A stretch of 64,000 bases of DNA, from assembly GCA_036417435.1 (NCBI GenBank), contig CM070913.1, forward strand, positions 94,107,373 through 94,171,372, given 5' to 3'. Position 1 is the first letter of the stretch. Each line of letters begins with the position of its first letter. The DNA comes from Inia geoffrensis (Eukaryota; Chordata; Mammalia; Artiodactyla; Iniidae). The translations under genes and the position numbers were made by a program. This document shows positions 63,451 through 64,000 of the stretch, one piece after another. The notes under the pieces were generated by a model, which saw nothing but the letters and a program-made list of their open reading frames with translations, ran no database searches and had not been told where the DNA came from.

Positions 63451-64000
63451 TACAACCCAACTGACAGCGAGGTCAGGCCGTGTTGTAAATTGGGGGTTCT
63501 GGAAGCAGATACTGAGATGAAGTTTGGGGTGCAAGAGGTTTACTGAGGATCAACATGAAGTGACGAGAGGGTAAAAAGGAAAGGATTGGTCAGAGGAAGA
63601 AGTGACACTGCACTGTAGGTTGTGGAGACCTTGGCCAGGCCAGTGGGGGCGCTGAAGCAAGCATCACTTGTAAGAGCGTCTCACATTTGGCCAGGAAGCT
63701 CAGGCCCTTAGAGCCCTGAGTGGTCAGTCAGCAGAGGCAGGCTGCCCTGGGAAGGGAGTGACCTCAGGTGAAGAGGCTCTTTTCCCCCTGAGGCCAACTC
63801 TGGACGCACTGGCGAGGGGGGAGGCGTCCCTGCCGCTGGGCAGAAGGTCGTTCCCTGAAGAGGGACCTGGTTGGTGCATCTCCGTGACTGCACAGAGCAT
63901 CCCTTCCCAGTGGTGGGCGTGTCTAAAGAGAGATGAACAAAAGGGAGATTAGGACAAACTACAGCTCTCCTGTTGCAGTTGTTTCCTCTCATCTGTTACC
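63451..64000. other. Unassigned sequence at the right edge
   Basis: Text such as 'ctggaagcagatactgagatg' and 'gcaagaggtttactgagg' has a repeat-like feel, but I cannot name a family. No exon of a neighbouring gene is visible. Confidence 0.35.

Overview
The window is nuclear DNA from a placental mammal, almost certainly a whale or dolphin. It is dominated by L1 LINE copies and by CHR-type tRNA-derived SINEs, whose 5' ends read like 'cttccctggtgg'. One SINE form (ends like 'gcggtacacgggcctctc' on the complement, plus a poly-A tail) is one I associate with cetacean genomes. At least six copies of it still have nearly perfect target-site duplications. There is no bacterial, phage or CRISPR content.

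Two KRAB zinc-finger repressor genes lie head to head. ZNF26 (minus strand) has its CpG-island promoter at about 10.3-11.9 kb, a first coding exon at 11,220-11,252, a KRAB-A exon at 2,873-2,999 and a KRAB-B exon at 2,508-2,603. Its zinc-finger exon lies beyond the left edge. ZNF84 (plus strand) has its CpG-island promoter at about 35.5-36.2 kb, a 5-codon first coding exon at 40,601-40,615, KRAB-A at 54,572-54,698, KRAB-B at 55,502-55,597 and one finger exon at 57,410-59,394. The predicted ZNF84 protein is complete at 740 residues, with one degenerate and 19 intact C2H2 fingers. All splice phases agree, and the A and B exons have the standard 127-bp and 96-bp lengths. Both proteins should act in the nucleus: the KRAB box recruits TRIM28/KAP1 and the fingers choose the DNA target. 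I matched both genes to the human proteins from memory.

Layout: 1-2.5 kb old repeats, including an exact-length 150-bp direct duplication; 2.5-11.9 kb ZNF26; 11.9-35.5 kb intergenic DNA made mostly of nested transposable elements (a nearly full-length antisense L1 at 12.4-18.5 kb, retroviral and MaLR LTRs at 20-27 and 32-34 kb, and an antisense L1 carrying five SINEs at 28.4-31.8 kb); 35.5-59.4 kb ZNF84, whose long introns hold an L1 of about 5.8 kb (46.1-52.0 kb) inserted into an older L1; 59.4-64 kb the ZNF84 3' region, which begins with decayed extra zinc fingers.

I did not find a new biological system. The points most worth a second look are the divergent ZNF26/ZNF84 arrangement, the fossil fingers after the ZNF84 stop, the unusually uniform ZNF84 fingers, the altered KRAB residues, and several multi-layer transposon nests whose order can be read from their target-site duplications.
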